Assembly (NCBI RefSeq): GCF_003854895.1
Contig: NZ_CP033966.1
Coordinates: 806,001-870,000 of the forward strand
Origin: Pigmentiphaga sp. H8
GTDB lineage: Bacteria; Pseudomonadota; Gammaproteobacteria; Burkholderiales; Burkholderiaceae_B
DNA: 64,000 nucleotides
Direction of reading: 5' to 3'
In this document: positions 55,052 to 63,571 of the stretch, in pieces
Layout: every line of letters begins with the position of its first letter
Numbering within the stretch: position 1 is the stretch's first letter
Program-made: the position numbers and the translations under genes
Notes under the pieces: model-generated
The model's input: the letters and a program-made list of their open reading frames with translations, nothing else
Told to the model about the DNA's origin: nothing
Database searches by the model: none

Positions 55052-58000
55052 ATGACATTCACCGACGTCTTCGTCCGCCGCCCGGTCCTGGCCCTGGTGG
55101 TCAGCGCGCTCATCCTGCTGCTGGGCCTGCTGTCCCTGAGCCGGCTGCCCATCCGCCAGTATCCGCTGCTGGAAAGTTCCACCGTCACCATCACGACCGA
55201 GTATCCCGGCGCCTCCGCCGAGCTGATGCAGGGCTTCGTCACGCAGCCCATCGCCCAGGCCGTGTCCTCGGTGGAAGGCATCGACTATCTGTCCTCGTCC
55301 TCGGTACAGGGCCGCAGCATCGTGACGGTGCGCATGGAGTTGAACCGCGACTCCACGCAGGCCCTGGCCGAGGTCATGGCCAAGGTCAATCAGGTGCGCT
55401 ACCGGCTGCCCGAGCAGGCCTACGATCCGGTGATCGAACGATCCGCCGGCGAGTCCACCGACGTCGCCTATGTCGGCTTCGCCAGCGACACGCTGTCGAT
55501 GCCGGCCCTGAGCGACTATGTGCGCCGGGTGGTGGAGCCGAAGTTCTCCGGCATCGAGGGCGTCGCCAAGGTCTCGGTCTACGGCGGCCAGCGGCTGGCG
55601 ATGCGGCTGTGGCTGGATCCCGACCGGCTGGCCGGGCGGGGGCTGACCGCGGCCGACGTGGCCGAGGCCGTGCGGCGCAACAACTACCAGGCGGCGCCGG
55701 GCAAGGTGAAGGGCATGTACGTGATCGCCAACGTGCGTGTTGATACCGATCTCATCAGTGTCGAGGAATTCCGCGACATGGTGGTCCACAGCGACGCCAA
55801 CGGGCTGGTGCGGCTGCGCGACGTCGGCACGGTGGAACTGGGCGCGGCCTCGACCGAGAGCAGCGCCACCATGGACGGCACGCCGGCGATCTTCGTGGGC
55901 CTGGCCTCGACGCCGTCCGGCAATCCGCTGGTGATCGTGGATGGCATACGCAAGCAGTTGGCCGAGATCGACAAGACCCTGCCGCCTGGCGTGCACGCCA
56001 GGCTGGCGTTCGAGACCTCGCGCTTCATCAAGGCCTCCATCGACGAGGTCGTGCACACGCTGATCGAGGCGCTGGTCATCGTGGTGGCCGTGATCTTCCT
56101 GTGCCTGGGTTCGCTGCGCACGGTGCTGGTGCCGATCGCCACCATCCCGCTGTCCATGCTGGGCGCGGCGGCGCTGATGCTGGCGTTCGGGTTCAGCGTG
56201 AACCTGCTGACGCTGCTTGCCATGGTGCTGGCCATCGGGCTGGTGGTGGACGATGCCATCGTGGTGGTCGAGAACGTTCACCGCCACATCGAGGAAGGGC
56301 GCTCGCCCGCCGCGGCCGCCTTGATCGGCGCGCGCGAGGTGGCGGGCCCGGTCATCGCCATGACCTTGACCCTGGCGGCCGTGTACGCGCCCATCGGCCT
56401 GATGGGCGGGTTGACCGGCGCCCTGTTCAAGGAATTCGCGTTCACCCTGGCGGGTTCGGTGGTGGTGTCCGGCGTGATCGCGTTGACGCTGTCTCCGGTG
56501 ATGAGTTCCTTCCTGCTGCCCGCGCAGCAGAACGAGGGGCGCATGGCGCGGCTGGCCGAGCGTTTCTTCGGCGGCCTGACGCGCGGCTACGCCTCGCTGC
56601 TGCAACGTTCGCTGCGGCACCGCTGGGTGACGGGCACGCTGGCGCTGGCGGTCTGCGTGAGCCTGCCGGTGCTGTACTCGATGCCCCAGCGTGAGCTGGC
56701 GCCGGTGGAGGACCAGGCCAGCGTGCTGACCGCCGTCAAGTCGCCGCAGTACGCCAACCTCGACTACGTCGAGCACTTCTCGCGCAAGCTGGACGACGTC
56801 TACAAGAGCCTGCCCGAGACCACGGGGCGCTGGATCATCAACGGCAGCGACGGGCTGGCCTCCAGCATAGGCGGCATCGACCTGTCCGCGTGGGACGAGC
56901 GCGACCGCTCGGGCGCCGAAGTCCAGTCGGCCCTGCAGGCGGCCGTGAACGACGTCGAGGGCAGCAGCATCTTCGCGTTCCAGCTGCCCGCGCTGCCGGG
57001 ATCCACCGGCGGGCTGCCGGTGCAGATGGTGCTGCGCAGCTCGCTGGACTATCGCACCCTGTTCGACGTCATGGAGGACATCAAGCAGCGTGCCCGGCAG
57101 AGCGGCCTGTTCGTGGTGGTGGACAGCGACCTCGACTACAACAATCCCGTCGTGCAGGTGAAGGTGGATCGAGCCAAGGCGAACAGCCTGGGCATAGGCA
57201 TGCGCGACATCGGCGAATCGCTGGCGGTGCTGGTGGGCGAGAATTACATCAACCGTTTCGGCCTGGACGGCCGCTCGTACGACGTGATCCCGCAAAGCAC
57301 GCGCGAGCGGCGGCTCACGCCCGAGGTGTTGGCGCTCCAGTACGTGCGCACCGCCGACGGCGACCTCGTGCCGCTGTCGTCGGTGGTCGCGGTGTCGGTG
57401 CAGGTCGAACCCAACAAGCTGACGCAGTTCGACCAGCAGAACTCGGCCACCTTCCAGGCCATTCCCGCGCCCGGCGTGACGCTGGGCGATGCGGTGGCGT
57501 TCCTGGAGTCGGTGGCGGCGAGCCTGCCTGCCGATTTCAGCCACGACTGGCAATCGGATGCCCGCCAGTACAAGCAGGAGGGCAATGCGCTGGCGCTGGC
57601 CTTCGTCGCCGCGCTGGTCGTCATCTACCTGGTGCTGGCGGCCCAGTACGAGAGCCTGGTCGATCCGCTGGTCATCCTGATCACCGTGCCGCTGTCCATC
57701 TGCGGCGCGCTGGTGCCGCTCGCGCTGGGCGGGGCCACGCTGAACATCTATACGCAGATCGGGTTGGTGACGCTGATCGGCCTGATCAGCAAGCACGGCA
57801 TCCTGATGGTGGAGTTCGCCAACGAATTGCGCGCCGCCGAAGGGCTCACGCCCATCGAGGCGGTGCTGCGCGCCGCGCAGATCCGCCTGCGGCCCATCCT
57901 GATGACCACGGCCGCCATGGTGTTCGGGCTGCTGCCGCTGCTGGGGGCCTCGGGCGCGGGCGCGCAGAGCCGCTTCGGCCTGGGCATTGTCATCGTCTGC

Positions 58001-58138
58001 GGCATGGTGGTGGGCACGCTGTTCACCCTGTTCGTGCTGCCCACCGTCTATTCGCTGCTGGCCCGCGACCACGCCACCGGCGCGGCGCGCCGGCGCGAAC
58101 TGGCCGAGGCCGGTGCCGCCGCGCCGCAGGCGCACTGA
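55052..58138 (+). CDS. RND-family multidrug efflux permease (MexI/MexW-like)
   Basis: The 1028-residue protein is a full-length HAE-1 type pump with 12 helices and two large periplasmic loops. It starts MTFTDVFVRRPVLALVVSAL and has TVTITTEYPGASAELMQGFV. The proton-relay helix 4 is AIGLVVDDAIVVVENVHRH with its Asp pair (about residue 400). The second half has ALAFVAALVVIYLVLAAQYE and GLISKHGILMVEFANE. It exports hydrophobic drugs or toxic metabolites using the proton gradient. Its gene order adaptor-pump-outer membrane factor is complete. Confidence 0.95.
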   Translation: MTFTDVFVRRPVLALVVSALILLLGLLSLSRLPIRQYPLLESSTVTITTEYPGASAELMQGFVTQPIAQAVSSVEGIDYLSSSSVQGRSIVTVRMELNRDSTQALAEVMAKVNQVRYRLPEQAYDPVIERSAGESTDVAYVGFASDTLSMPALSDYVRRVVEPKFSGIEGVAKVSVYGGQRLAMRLWLDPDRLAGRGLTAADVAEAVRRNNYQAAPGKVKGMYVIANVRVDTDLISVEEFRDMVVHSDANGLVRLRDVGTVELGAASTESSATMDGTPAIFVGLASTPSGNPLVIVDGIRKQLAEIDKTLPPGVHARLAFETSRFIKASIDEVVHTLIEALVIVVAVIFLCLGSLRTVLVPIATIPLSMLGAAALMLAFGFSVNLLTLLAMVLAIGLVVDDAIVVVENVHRHIEEGRSPAAAALIGAREVAGPVIAMTLTLAAVYAPIGLMGGLTGALFKEFAFTLAGSVVVSGVIALTLSPVMSSFLLPAQQNEGRMARLAERFFGGLTRGYASLLQRSLRHRWVTGTLALAVCVSLPVLYSMPQRELAPVEDQASVLTAVKSPQYANLDYVEHFSRKLDDVYKSLPETTGRWIINGSDGLASSIGGIDLSAWDERDRSGAEVQSALQAAVNDVEGSSIFAFQLPALPGSTGGLPVQMVLRSSLDYRTLFDVMEDIKQRARQSGLFVVVDSDLDYNNPVVQVKVDRAKANSLGIGMRDIGESLAVLVGENYINRFGLDGRSYDVIPQSTRERRLTPEVLALQYVRTADGDLVPLSSVVAVSVQVEPNKLTQFDQQNSATFQAIPAPGVTLGDAVAFLESVAASLPADFSHDWQSDARQYKQEGNALALAFVAALVVIYLVLAAQYESLVDPLVILITVPLSICGALVPLALGGATLNIYTQIGLVTLIGLISKHGILMVEFANELRAAEGLTPIEAVLRAAQIRLRPILMTTAAMVFGLLPLLGASGAGAQSRFGLGIVIVCGMVVGTLFTLFVLPTVYSLLARDHATGAARRRELAEAGAAAPQAH

Positions 58139-58148
58139 GGAGCATCGC

Positions 58149-59561
58149 ATGTACAAGCAACCTGTCATGCCCGCCATGCTGGCGATGGCGGCACTGATCG
58201 CCGGATGCGCCGTCGGGCCCCGCTACGAGGCGCCGCCGGTCGCCACGATCACCCTGGCCAGCCCCGAGCAGGCCCGGTTCGCCGCCGAATCCTCCACGGC
58301 GCCCTGGTGGTCGTTCTTTGACGATCCCGCGCTGGAGCGCCTGATCGGCGCCGCGCTGGAACACAACCACGATGTCCGCCAGGCCTACGCCAGCCTGCAG
58401 GGCGCGCGGGCGATGTACGACGAACGCGAGCTGGATCGCTATCCCGCCGTGACCGCGCAGGCCGCCGGGCGCCGCGGCGTCCAGCAGCAGGCCATGGCCA
58501 CGGGGGACCCGGCGCGCAAGCCCTTCGAGAGTTTCCGCGCGGGGTTCGACGCACAGTGGGAGATCGACCTGTTCGGCCGCCTGGCCCATCTGGCCGCCTC
58601 GGCCCAGGCCCAGGCCGAGGCGGCGCGGGCCGACCTGGATCGCGTGCGGCTGGCCATCGCCGCCGACGTCGCCCGCTATCACTACGAGTACCGGGGCTTG
58701 CAGCGACGCCTGGACGTGGCGCGGGCCCAGGCCGAGAGCTGGCGCCAGACGGTGCGGCTGGTGGACGCCAGCGTCCGCGCCGGCAGCGGACTGCGGGAGG
58801 ACCTGGAGAACGCGCGCGCGAACCTGGCCCGCAGCGAGGCGGCCATCGCGCCGCTGTGGGCGGCCAGCCAGGAGGCCCGCTATCGGCTGGATGTGCTGCT
58901 GGGCCGGCGGCCGGGCGAGACGGCCGTACCGGCCGATGCCGGCGGGCAGGCCCCGCTGGTGGGCCGCCTGCCGCTGGGCGACGTTGACGCGCTGATCCGC
59001 AACCGGCCCGACGTGGTGCGCGCCGAAAGGCTGCTTGCCGCCAGCACCGAAAACGAGGGCGCGGCCACCGCCGATCTCTATCCGCGCGTGAGCCTGGGCG
59101 GGTTCATCGGCTTCTTCGCGCTGCGCGGCGGCGACCTCGGCGGCGCCGCGCGGGCGTTCGAGGTCGCGCCCACCGTCGACTGGCCGGCGTTCCGGCTGGG
59201 CAGCGCCCGCGCGCGGCTGCGCGCCGCGCAGGCGCAGTCGACCGGCGCGCAGGCCCGCTACGAGCAGACGCTGCTGCTGGCGCAGGAAGAGGTCGAGGGG
59301 GCGTTGACGCGGCTGGCCCACCAGCAGGAGCGCCTGGCGGCGCTGGCGCGGTCCGCGGCGCACGCGCGCTCGGGACTGGAGATCGCCACGCGGCGCTACC
59401 GGGCCGGCGCGGGGCCATACCTGGCCGTGCTGGAGAACCAGCGCAGCTACTACCAGATCAGCCAGGAGGCCACCGAAGCGGAGACCGCTTCCTACGTGAA
59501 CGCGGTGGCCTTGTACAAGGCCCTGGGCTGGGGCGTGGGCGCGGCCGGAGAAAAATCATGA
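58149..59561 (+). CDS. Outer-membrane efflux factor (NodT/OprM-like lipoprotein)
   Basis: The 470-residue protein has a lipobox ending ALIAGC (Cys20), then the family start APWWSFFDDPALERLIGAAL. Two OEP repeats form coiled-coil hairpins (SAQAQAEAARADLDRVRLAI, ALIRNRPDVVRAERLLAAS). It is the trimeric channel for the pump encoded just upstream (10-nt gap). Its stop overlaps the next MFS gene by 4 nt. Confidence 0.94.
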   Translation: MYKQPVMPAMLAMAALIAGCAVGPRYEAPPVATITLASPEQARFAAESSTAPWWSFFDDPALERLIGAALEHNHDVRQAYASLQGARAMYDERELDRYPAVTAQAAGRRGVQQQAMATGDPARKPFESFRAGFDAQWEIDLFGRLAHLAASAQAQAEAARADLDRVRLAIAADVARYHYEYRGLQRRLDVARAQAESWRQTVRLVDASVRAGSGLREDLENARANLARSEAAIAPLWAASQEARYRLDVLLGRRPGETAVPADAGGQAPLVGRLPLGDVDALIRNRPDVVRAERLLAASTENEGAATADLYPRVSLGGFIGFFALRGGDLGGAARAFEVAPTVDWPAFRLGSARARLRAAQAQSTGAQARYEQTLLLAQEEVEGALTRLAHQQERLAALARSAAHARSGLEIATRRYRAGAGPYLAVLENQRSYYQISQEATEAETASYVNAVALYKALGWGVGAAGEKS

Positions 59562-60967
59562 GTGCATCGACCTTGCCCGACGCTTCCTGGGGCGAGCTGC
59601 TCCACGGCCGCAACGCGCTGCGGTCCATCGCGCTGGCGGGCGGCGTCGCGCTGCATGCCATCAACGTCTACGTCGTGACCACCATCCTGCCCAGCATGAT
59701 CGCCGACATAGGCGGGCTGGAGTACTACGCCTGGAACACCTCGCTGTTCGTCGTCGCGTCCATCGTCGGGTCGGCGCTGTCGGCCCGCCTGCTGGAACTG
59801 CTGGGGCCCCGGGGGGCCTACCTGCTGGCGCTGGCGGCCTTCGCGGCGGGGTCGTCGTGGTGCGCGCTGGCCCCCTCCATGCCCAGCCTGCTGGCCGCTA
59901 GAACGGTGCAGGGCTTCGGCGGCGGCATACTGCTCGCGCTGAGCTACGCGCTGATCCGCCAGGTATTCGAGGCGCGGCTGTGGCCCCGGGCGATGGGGCT
60001 GGTGTCGGGCATGTGGGGCGTGGCGACGCTGTGCGGCCCCGCGGTGGGCGGGCTGTTCGCCGGGGAAGGGCATTGGCGCTGGGCCTTCTGGTCGCTGATT
60101 CCGGTGGCCGCCGTGCTGGCCGCCATCGTGTCCGTCCAACTGCCGGGCCGGACGCGGTCCACGGGCGATACCGGCATGCGTCCGCCTTACGCGACGATAG
60201 GCCTCCTGGTCGTGTCGGTGCTGGCCGTGTCCCTGGGCAGCCTGACGTCGAGCGCGCTATGGAACCTGGCCGGAGTCGCGGTGGGCTGCCTCCTGGCCGC
60301 AGGCATCGCGGCGATCGACCGGCGCGCCGCCGCGCGGCTGCTGCCGACGGGCGCGTACTCGTTGTCGGCCCGCCTGGGCGTGCTGTACGCGTTGATGAGC
60401 CTGCTGGTGGTCGGCATCACGACCGAGATCTTCGTACCGTATTTCCTGCAGGTCATCCACGGCATGACGCCGCTTGCCGCCGGCTACCTGACCGCCGTCA
60501 TGGCCGGCGGCTGGACGCTGGGTTCGGTGGGCAGCGCCGGCCGGCATGGCGCCGCGGCCGACCGGATGGTGCGCGCGGGGCCGTGGATCAGCCTGGCGGC
60601 ACTGGTGGCGCTGGCGGTCCTGACGCCGCGCGCTGGATGGCTGGAAAGCGTGCCGGGCCTGATGCTGTACTGCCTGGCGCTGGCGGGCGTGGGCCTGGGC
60701 ATAGGCGTGGGATGGCCGCATCTGCTGACCAGGTTGTTCGTCGCGGCGCCGCCCGGCGAGGAAACCCTGGCGTCGGCATCGATCACGACGGTGCAGTTGT
60801 ATGCGATGTCGCTGGCCTCGGCGCTGGCGGGCATGGTGGCGAACGCGGCCGGGCTGGCCGACCCGGGCGGCCTGGCCGGCGCCCAGGGCGCCGCGCTGTG
60901 GCTGTTCGGCGCCTTTGCCGTGGCGCCCGCGCTGGCGGTGTTCCTGTCGCGCCGCGTGGCGGGCTGA
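59558..60967 (+). CDS. MFS transporter, EmrB/DHA2-like
   Basis: The 469-residue protein has 13-14 predicted helices, the DHA2 layout. It has ALHAINVYVVTTILPSMIAD in helix 1, LPSMIADIGGLEYYAWNTSL and the motif AARTVQGFGGGILLALSYAL. Its ATG overlaps the efflux-channel stop (ATGA), so it is translated from the same operon. That places two export systems under one regulator. The substrate is unknown. Confidence 0.88.
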   Translation: MSASTLPDASWGELLHGRNALRSIALAGGVALHAINVYVVTTILPSMIADIGGLEYYAWNTSLFVVASIVGSALSARLLELLGPRGAYLLALAAFAAGSSWCALAPSMPSLLAARTVQGFGGGILLALSYALIRQVFEARLWPRAMGLVSGMWGVATLCGPAVGGLFAGEGHWRWAFWSLIPVAAVLAAIVSVQLPGRTRSTGDTGMRPPYATIGLLVVSVLAVSLGSLTSSALWNLAGVAVGCLLAAGIAAIDRRAAARLLPTGAYSLSARLGVLYALMSLLVVGITTEIFVPYFLQVIHGMTPLAAGYLTAVMAGGWTLGSVGSAGRHGAAADRMVRAGPWISLAALVALAVLTPRAGWLESVPGLMLYCLALAGVGLGIGVGWPHLLTRLFVAAPPGEETLASASITTVQLYAMSLASALAGMVANAAGLADPGGLAGAQGAALWLFGAFAVAPALAVFLSRRVAG

Positions 60968-60977
60968 AACCGAAGGG

Positions 60978-61406
60978 CTACGGAGGATTCAGCTCCGAGT
61001 CCTGCCACGGGTCGTAGCTGCCGAAGTGCCAGACGTAGCCTTCGGGATCCGCGAGCGTATAGCCCTTGCCGCCGTAGTCCTCCTCCTGGATCGGGCGAAC
61101 GATGCGGGCGCCGGCCTTGATGGCGGTGGCATAGTGCGCCTCGGGATCGGCGACGACGACGTAGGGCGTCTGGGTCTGCCGGCCGCCGATGTCGGCTGGC
61201 AGGGCGGTCAGCTGGCGCATGAGTTCGCTCGTCCCGGAGCCCAGCATGATCATGCCGTCTCCCAGGGTGAGTTGCGCGTGCGCGATCGTATTGCCATCGC
61301 CCGGCACCACCAGGTGCTGGGCGAAGCCGAAGGCCTGGCAGAGCCAGTCGATGGCGGCGGGGGCGTCGCGATAGACCAGGCAGGGCATGATGGAGGTGCG
61401 TGTCAT
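60978..61406 (-). CDS. VOC family protein (PhnB/glyoxalase-like)
   Basis: The 142-residue protein is a VOC module: MTRTSIMPCLVYRDAPAAID, LCQAFGFAQHLVVPGDGNTI, HAQLTLGDGMIMLGSG, and DPEGYVWHFGSYDP at the end. It resembles the group of YaeR/PhnB-like proteins and bleomycin-resistance relatives. The enzymatic role is not known. It is convergent with the MFS gene (10 nt gap) and 80 nt downstream of the LysR gene on the same strand. Confidence 0.85.
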   Translation of the reverse strand: MTRTSIMPCLVYRDAPAAIDWLCQAFGFAQHLVVPGDGNTIAHAQLTLGDGMIMLGSGTSELMRQLTALPADIGGRQTQTPYVVVADPEAHYATAIKAGARIVRPIQEEDYGGKGYTLADPEGYVWHFGSYDPWQDSELNPP

Positions 61407-61486
61407 GAACGGTCTCCTGGAGCGGGGAAACAGGGGGGCGTACGAAAACCGTAGCATGGCGTCCGTGGGGCGAACAAGGCGCCGCG

Positions 61487-62368
61487 TCAGGCCCGTGTTT
61501 CCAGCTCGACCGCCTGTTCCCGCATGTTCTCGATCAGTGCTGCCAGCACGGCTTCGTTGGCGTCGCGTGGATGCGCGACCACGCCGATCTCGCGGAAGAA
61601 GGGCGGACCGGGCAGCTCGATGATGCGCACCCGCCGGTCGGCGGCCGCGTCCACCAGCGTGCCGGGGATGACGGCACAGCCCAGCCCCTCGCGGACCATG
61701 CGCAGGATGACGGCCGGTTCGTCCAGTTCCATGAACTCGTCCACGCCGCTCGAGAGGCGGCGCAGGAACTGGTCCACCAGATGCCCGCCATGCGACTTGC
61801 GGTTGTAGCGGATGAACGGCAGCGCCGCCGCCACCGCCTGCCAGTCGCCCCGCGTCCCGCGAGGGGCGATGCCGACGTAGCGCTCGCGCATCAGCGTCGT
61901 CCACTTCAGGTGGCGCGGCAGGTTCAGGTTGGGCTTGATCAGCACGGCCAGGTCCAGTGCCTGCTCGTCTACCTGCGCCAGGAGCTGCGAGGACATGCCC
62001 GGCACCACGTTGACGTGCACGGCGGGCAGGGTCTGCCGGAAGCGCCGCAGCGCACCGGGCAGCAGCCCGGTCTGCGCCGTGGAGATCGCGCCCACCATGA
62101 TCGCCACCGGCGCCGGCTGCCGGCTGGCGCCGCGCATGGCCTGGTAGCGCTGCACGATGTGCTCGGCCTCGGGCAGCAGCTGGCGTCCGCGCTCGCTCAG
62201 GCGGACCGACTTGCCCGCCCGCTCGAACAGCAGGCAGCCCAGGTCTTCCTCCAAGCGCTTGATCTGGGTGCTGACGGCCGACTGGGTCAGCCCCAGGCGC
62301 GCACCGGCGGCCGAAAAGGACGAGTCGCGGGCGGCGGCCAAGAAGGTTTGCAGGTAGCGGATCACCAT
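61487..62368 (-). CDS. LysR-family transcriptional regulator
   Basis: The 293-residue protein has an N-terminal winged HTH (YLQTFLAAARDSSFSAAGAR, LGLTQSAVSTQIKRLEEDLG) and a periplasmic-binding-protein-like effector domain (about 90-290). It is divergent from the VOC gene at 62495 with a 126-nt AT-rich gap, the usual arrangement for a LysR regulator and its target. The effector is unknown. Confidence 0.93.
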   Translation of the reverse strand: MVIRYLQTFLAAARDSSFSAAGARLGLTQSAVSTQIKRLEEDLGCLLFERAGKSVRLSERGRQLLPEAEHIVQRYQAMRGASRQPAPVAIMVGAISTAQTGLLPGALRRFRQTLPAVHVNVVPGMSSQLLAQVDEQALDLAVLIKPNLNLPRHLKWTTLMRERYVGIAPRGTRGDWQAVAAALPFIRYNRKSHGGHLVDQFLRRLSSGVDEFMELDEPAVILRMVREGLGCAVIPGTLVDAAADRRVRIIELPGPPFFREIGVVAHPRDANEAVLAALIENMREQAVELETRA

Positions 62369-62494
62369 GGGGGCGGCGCGGAACTAATAGAAAAAATCGA
62401 TATCAAGGCCGGGAAATTTTCGTTTCGTATGGGAAGTTTCGTTCAATACAATCATAGCCCGGGCCCGGATGGCGGGCCTGCACCGGAGTTCCTC

Positions 62495-62917
62495 ATGGCT
62501 GGCATCCCCCTTTTCCACCTGGCTTTCCCCGTCGACGATCTGGCGCAGGCGCGGGCCTTCTATGGCGACCTGCTCGGCTGTCCCGAGGGCCGCAGTTCCG
62601 ACGCCTGGGTCGACTTCAACTTCCATGGCCACCAGATCGTGGCCCATCTGTCGCCCGGTGAAGCGGGCACGCGCCATACCAGCGCGGTCGACGGCGACGA
62701 CGTTCCCGTGCGCCACTTCGGCGCCATCCTGCCCATGGACGAATGGGAGGCCCTGGCCGAGAAGCTGCGCCAGGCCGGCACCCGGTTCGTGATCGAACCC
62801 CATGTCCGTTTCAAGGGCGAGGTGGGTGAACAGGCTACTATGTTCTTTTTGGATCCTTCGGGCAACGCGCTCGAATTCAAGGCATTTGGCGATCTCGGCC
62901 AGGTGTTCGCGAAGTAG
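62495..62917 (+). CDS. VOC family protein (extradiol dioxygenase-like fold)
   Basis: The 140-residue protein has MAGIPLFHLAFPVDDLAQAR, AFYGDLLGCPEGRSSDAWVD, VRHFGAILPMDEWEALAEKL and FFLDPSGNALEFKAFGD. The His (start), His (VRHFG) and Glu (LEFK) positions give the metal triad of the fold. Enzyme type cannot be fixed. It is the likely target of the divergent LysR gene. Confidence 0.87.
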   Translation: MAGIPLFHLAFPVDDLAQARAFYGDLLGCPEGRSSDAWVDFNFHGHQIVAHLSPGEAGTRHTSAVDGDDVPVRHFGAILPMDEWEALAEKLRQAGTRFVIEPHVRFKGEVGEQATMFFLDPSGNALEFKAFGDLGQVFAK

Positions 62918-62983
62918 CCGGCAGGCGGCGCGACCCAGGCCCGACCGGTTTTTCGTCGCCGGGCCGCCCCTGGATGAAAAACG

Positions 62984-63028
62984 CCCCCTTGGGGGGCAGC
63001 GCCGCCGCGAAGCGGCAAGCGTGGGGGC
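62984..63028. repeat. Second type of GC-rich intergenic repeat
   Basis: A GCCCCCTTGGGGGGC near-palindrome, then CAGCGCCGCCGCGAAGCGGC and a closing GCGTGGGGGC. It lies 20 nt before the DUF423 gene. It is related in style to the other repeat but differs in its central part. Confidence 0.65.
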
Positions 63029-63048
63029 ATTTTTCAAGGAAGCGCTGC

Positions 63049-63417
63049 ATGTTGTTATCTTCTCGAGTCTTGCTGGGGTGTGCCGCACCGATGGGCGCCG
63101 CCGGCGTCATGCTGGCCGCCATGGCCACGCACCTGGCGGGCGGCGGCATCCTGTCCACCGCCGCGCTGTTCCTGCTGCTCCATGCCGCCGCCATCACCGG
63201 CCTGGCCGCCGTGGTGCCCCACGTCCAGCGCGGCCGCACCGCCCTGATCGGCGCTGCGGCCCTCATCATCGCCGGCACGCTGCTGTTCTCCGTCGACCTG
63301 GCCCTGCGCCAGCTGGCCGGCATGAAACTGCTGGGCGGCACCGCCCCCTTCGGCGGCGGCGCCATGATCGTAGGCTGGCTGGGCGTAGCCGTCGCCGCCC
63401 TCATGCCCAACCGCTGA
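63049..63417 (+). CDS. DUF423 family membrane protein
   Basis: The 122-residue protein has four hydrophobic helices (AAPMGAAGVMLAAMATHLAG, LFLLLHAAAITGLAAVV, ALIGAAALIIAGTLLFSVDL, GGAMIVGWLGVAVAALM). The conserved DUF423 core includes TAPFGGGAMIVGWL. The function is unknown. The ATG at 63049 is preceded by CAAGGAAGCG. The open frame starts further upstream, in the repeat, but that part is not family-like. Confidence 0.85.
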   Translation: MLLSSRVLLGCAAPMGAAGVMLAAMATHLAGGGILSTAALFLLLHAAAITGLAAVVPHVQRGRTALIGAAALIIAGTLLFSVDLALRQLAGMKLLGGTAPFGGGAMIVGWLGVAVAALMPNR

Positions 63418-63439
63418 CCCTCCTGTCGTTAGCAGGACG

Positions 63440-63571
63440 CCGCGGATCCGGCTCCGCCGGTCCGCCAGTGCCGCCCCCTTGAGGGGGCGCCCGAAGGGTG
63501 TACGGGGTGGGCTTCCCTTCCGGTCCGCCAGTGCCGCCTCCTCGAGGGGGCGCCCCTCAGCGCGTAGGGGC
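63440..63571 (-). repeat. Tandem pair of the GC-rich dispersed repeat, copies 5 and 6
   Basis: Copy 5 (63440-63511) has the GCGGATCC start, the CCCCCTTGAGGGGG centre and the GGTGTACGGGGTGGG end. A second, shorter copy (63521-63571) follows at once, lacking the GGATCC end. The last codons and the stop (63557-63559) of the FMN reductase gene lie inside copy 6. Confidence 0.86.

Noticed and set aside
54953..58177. 1074-codon open frame on the minus strand opposite the RND permease
   Set aside because: It is rich in His, Arg, Gln and Gly with no family-like segments, the usual antisense shadow of a GC-rich gene; the plus strand encodes a full-length RND pump.
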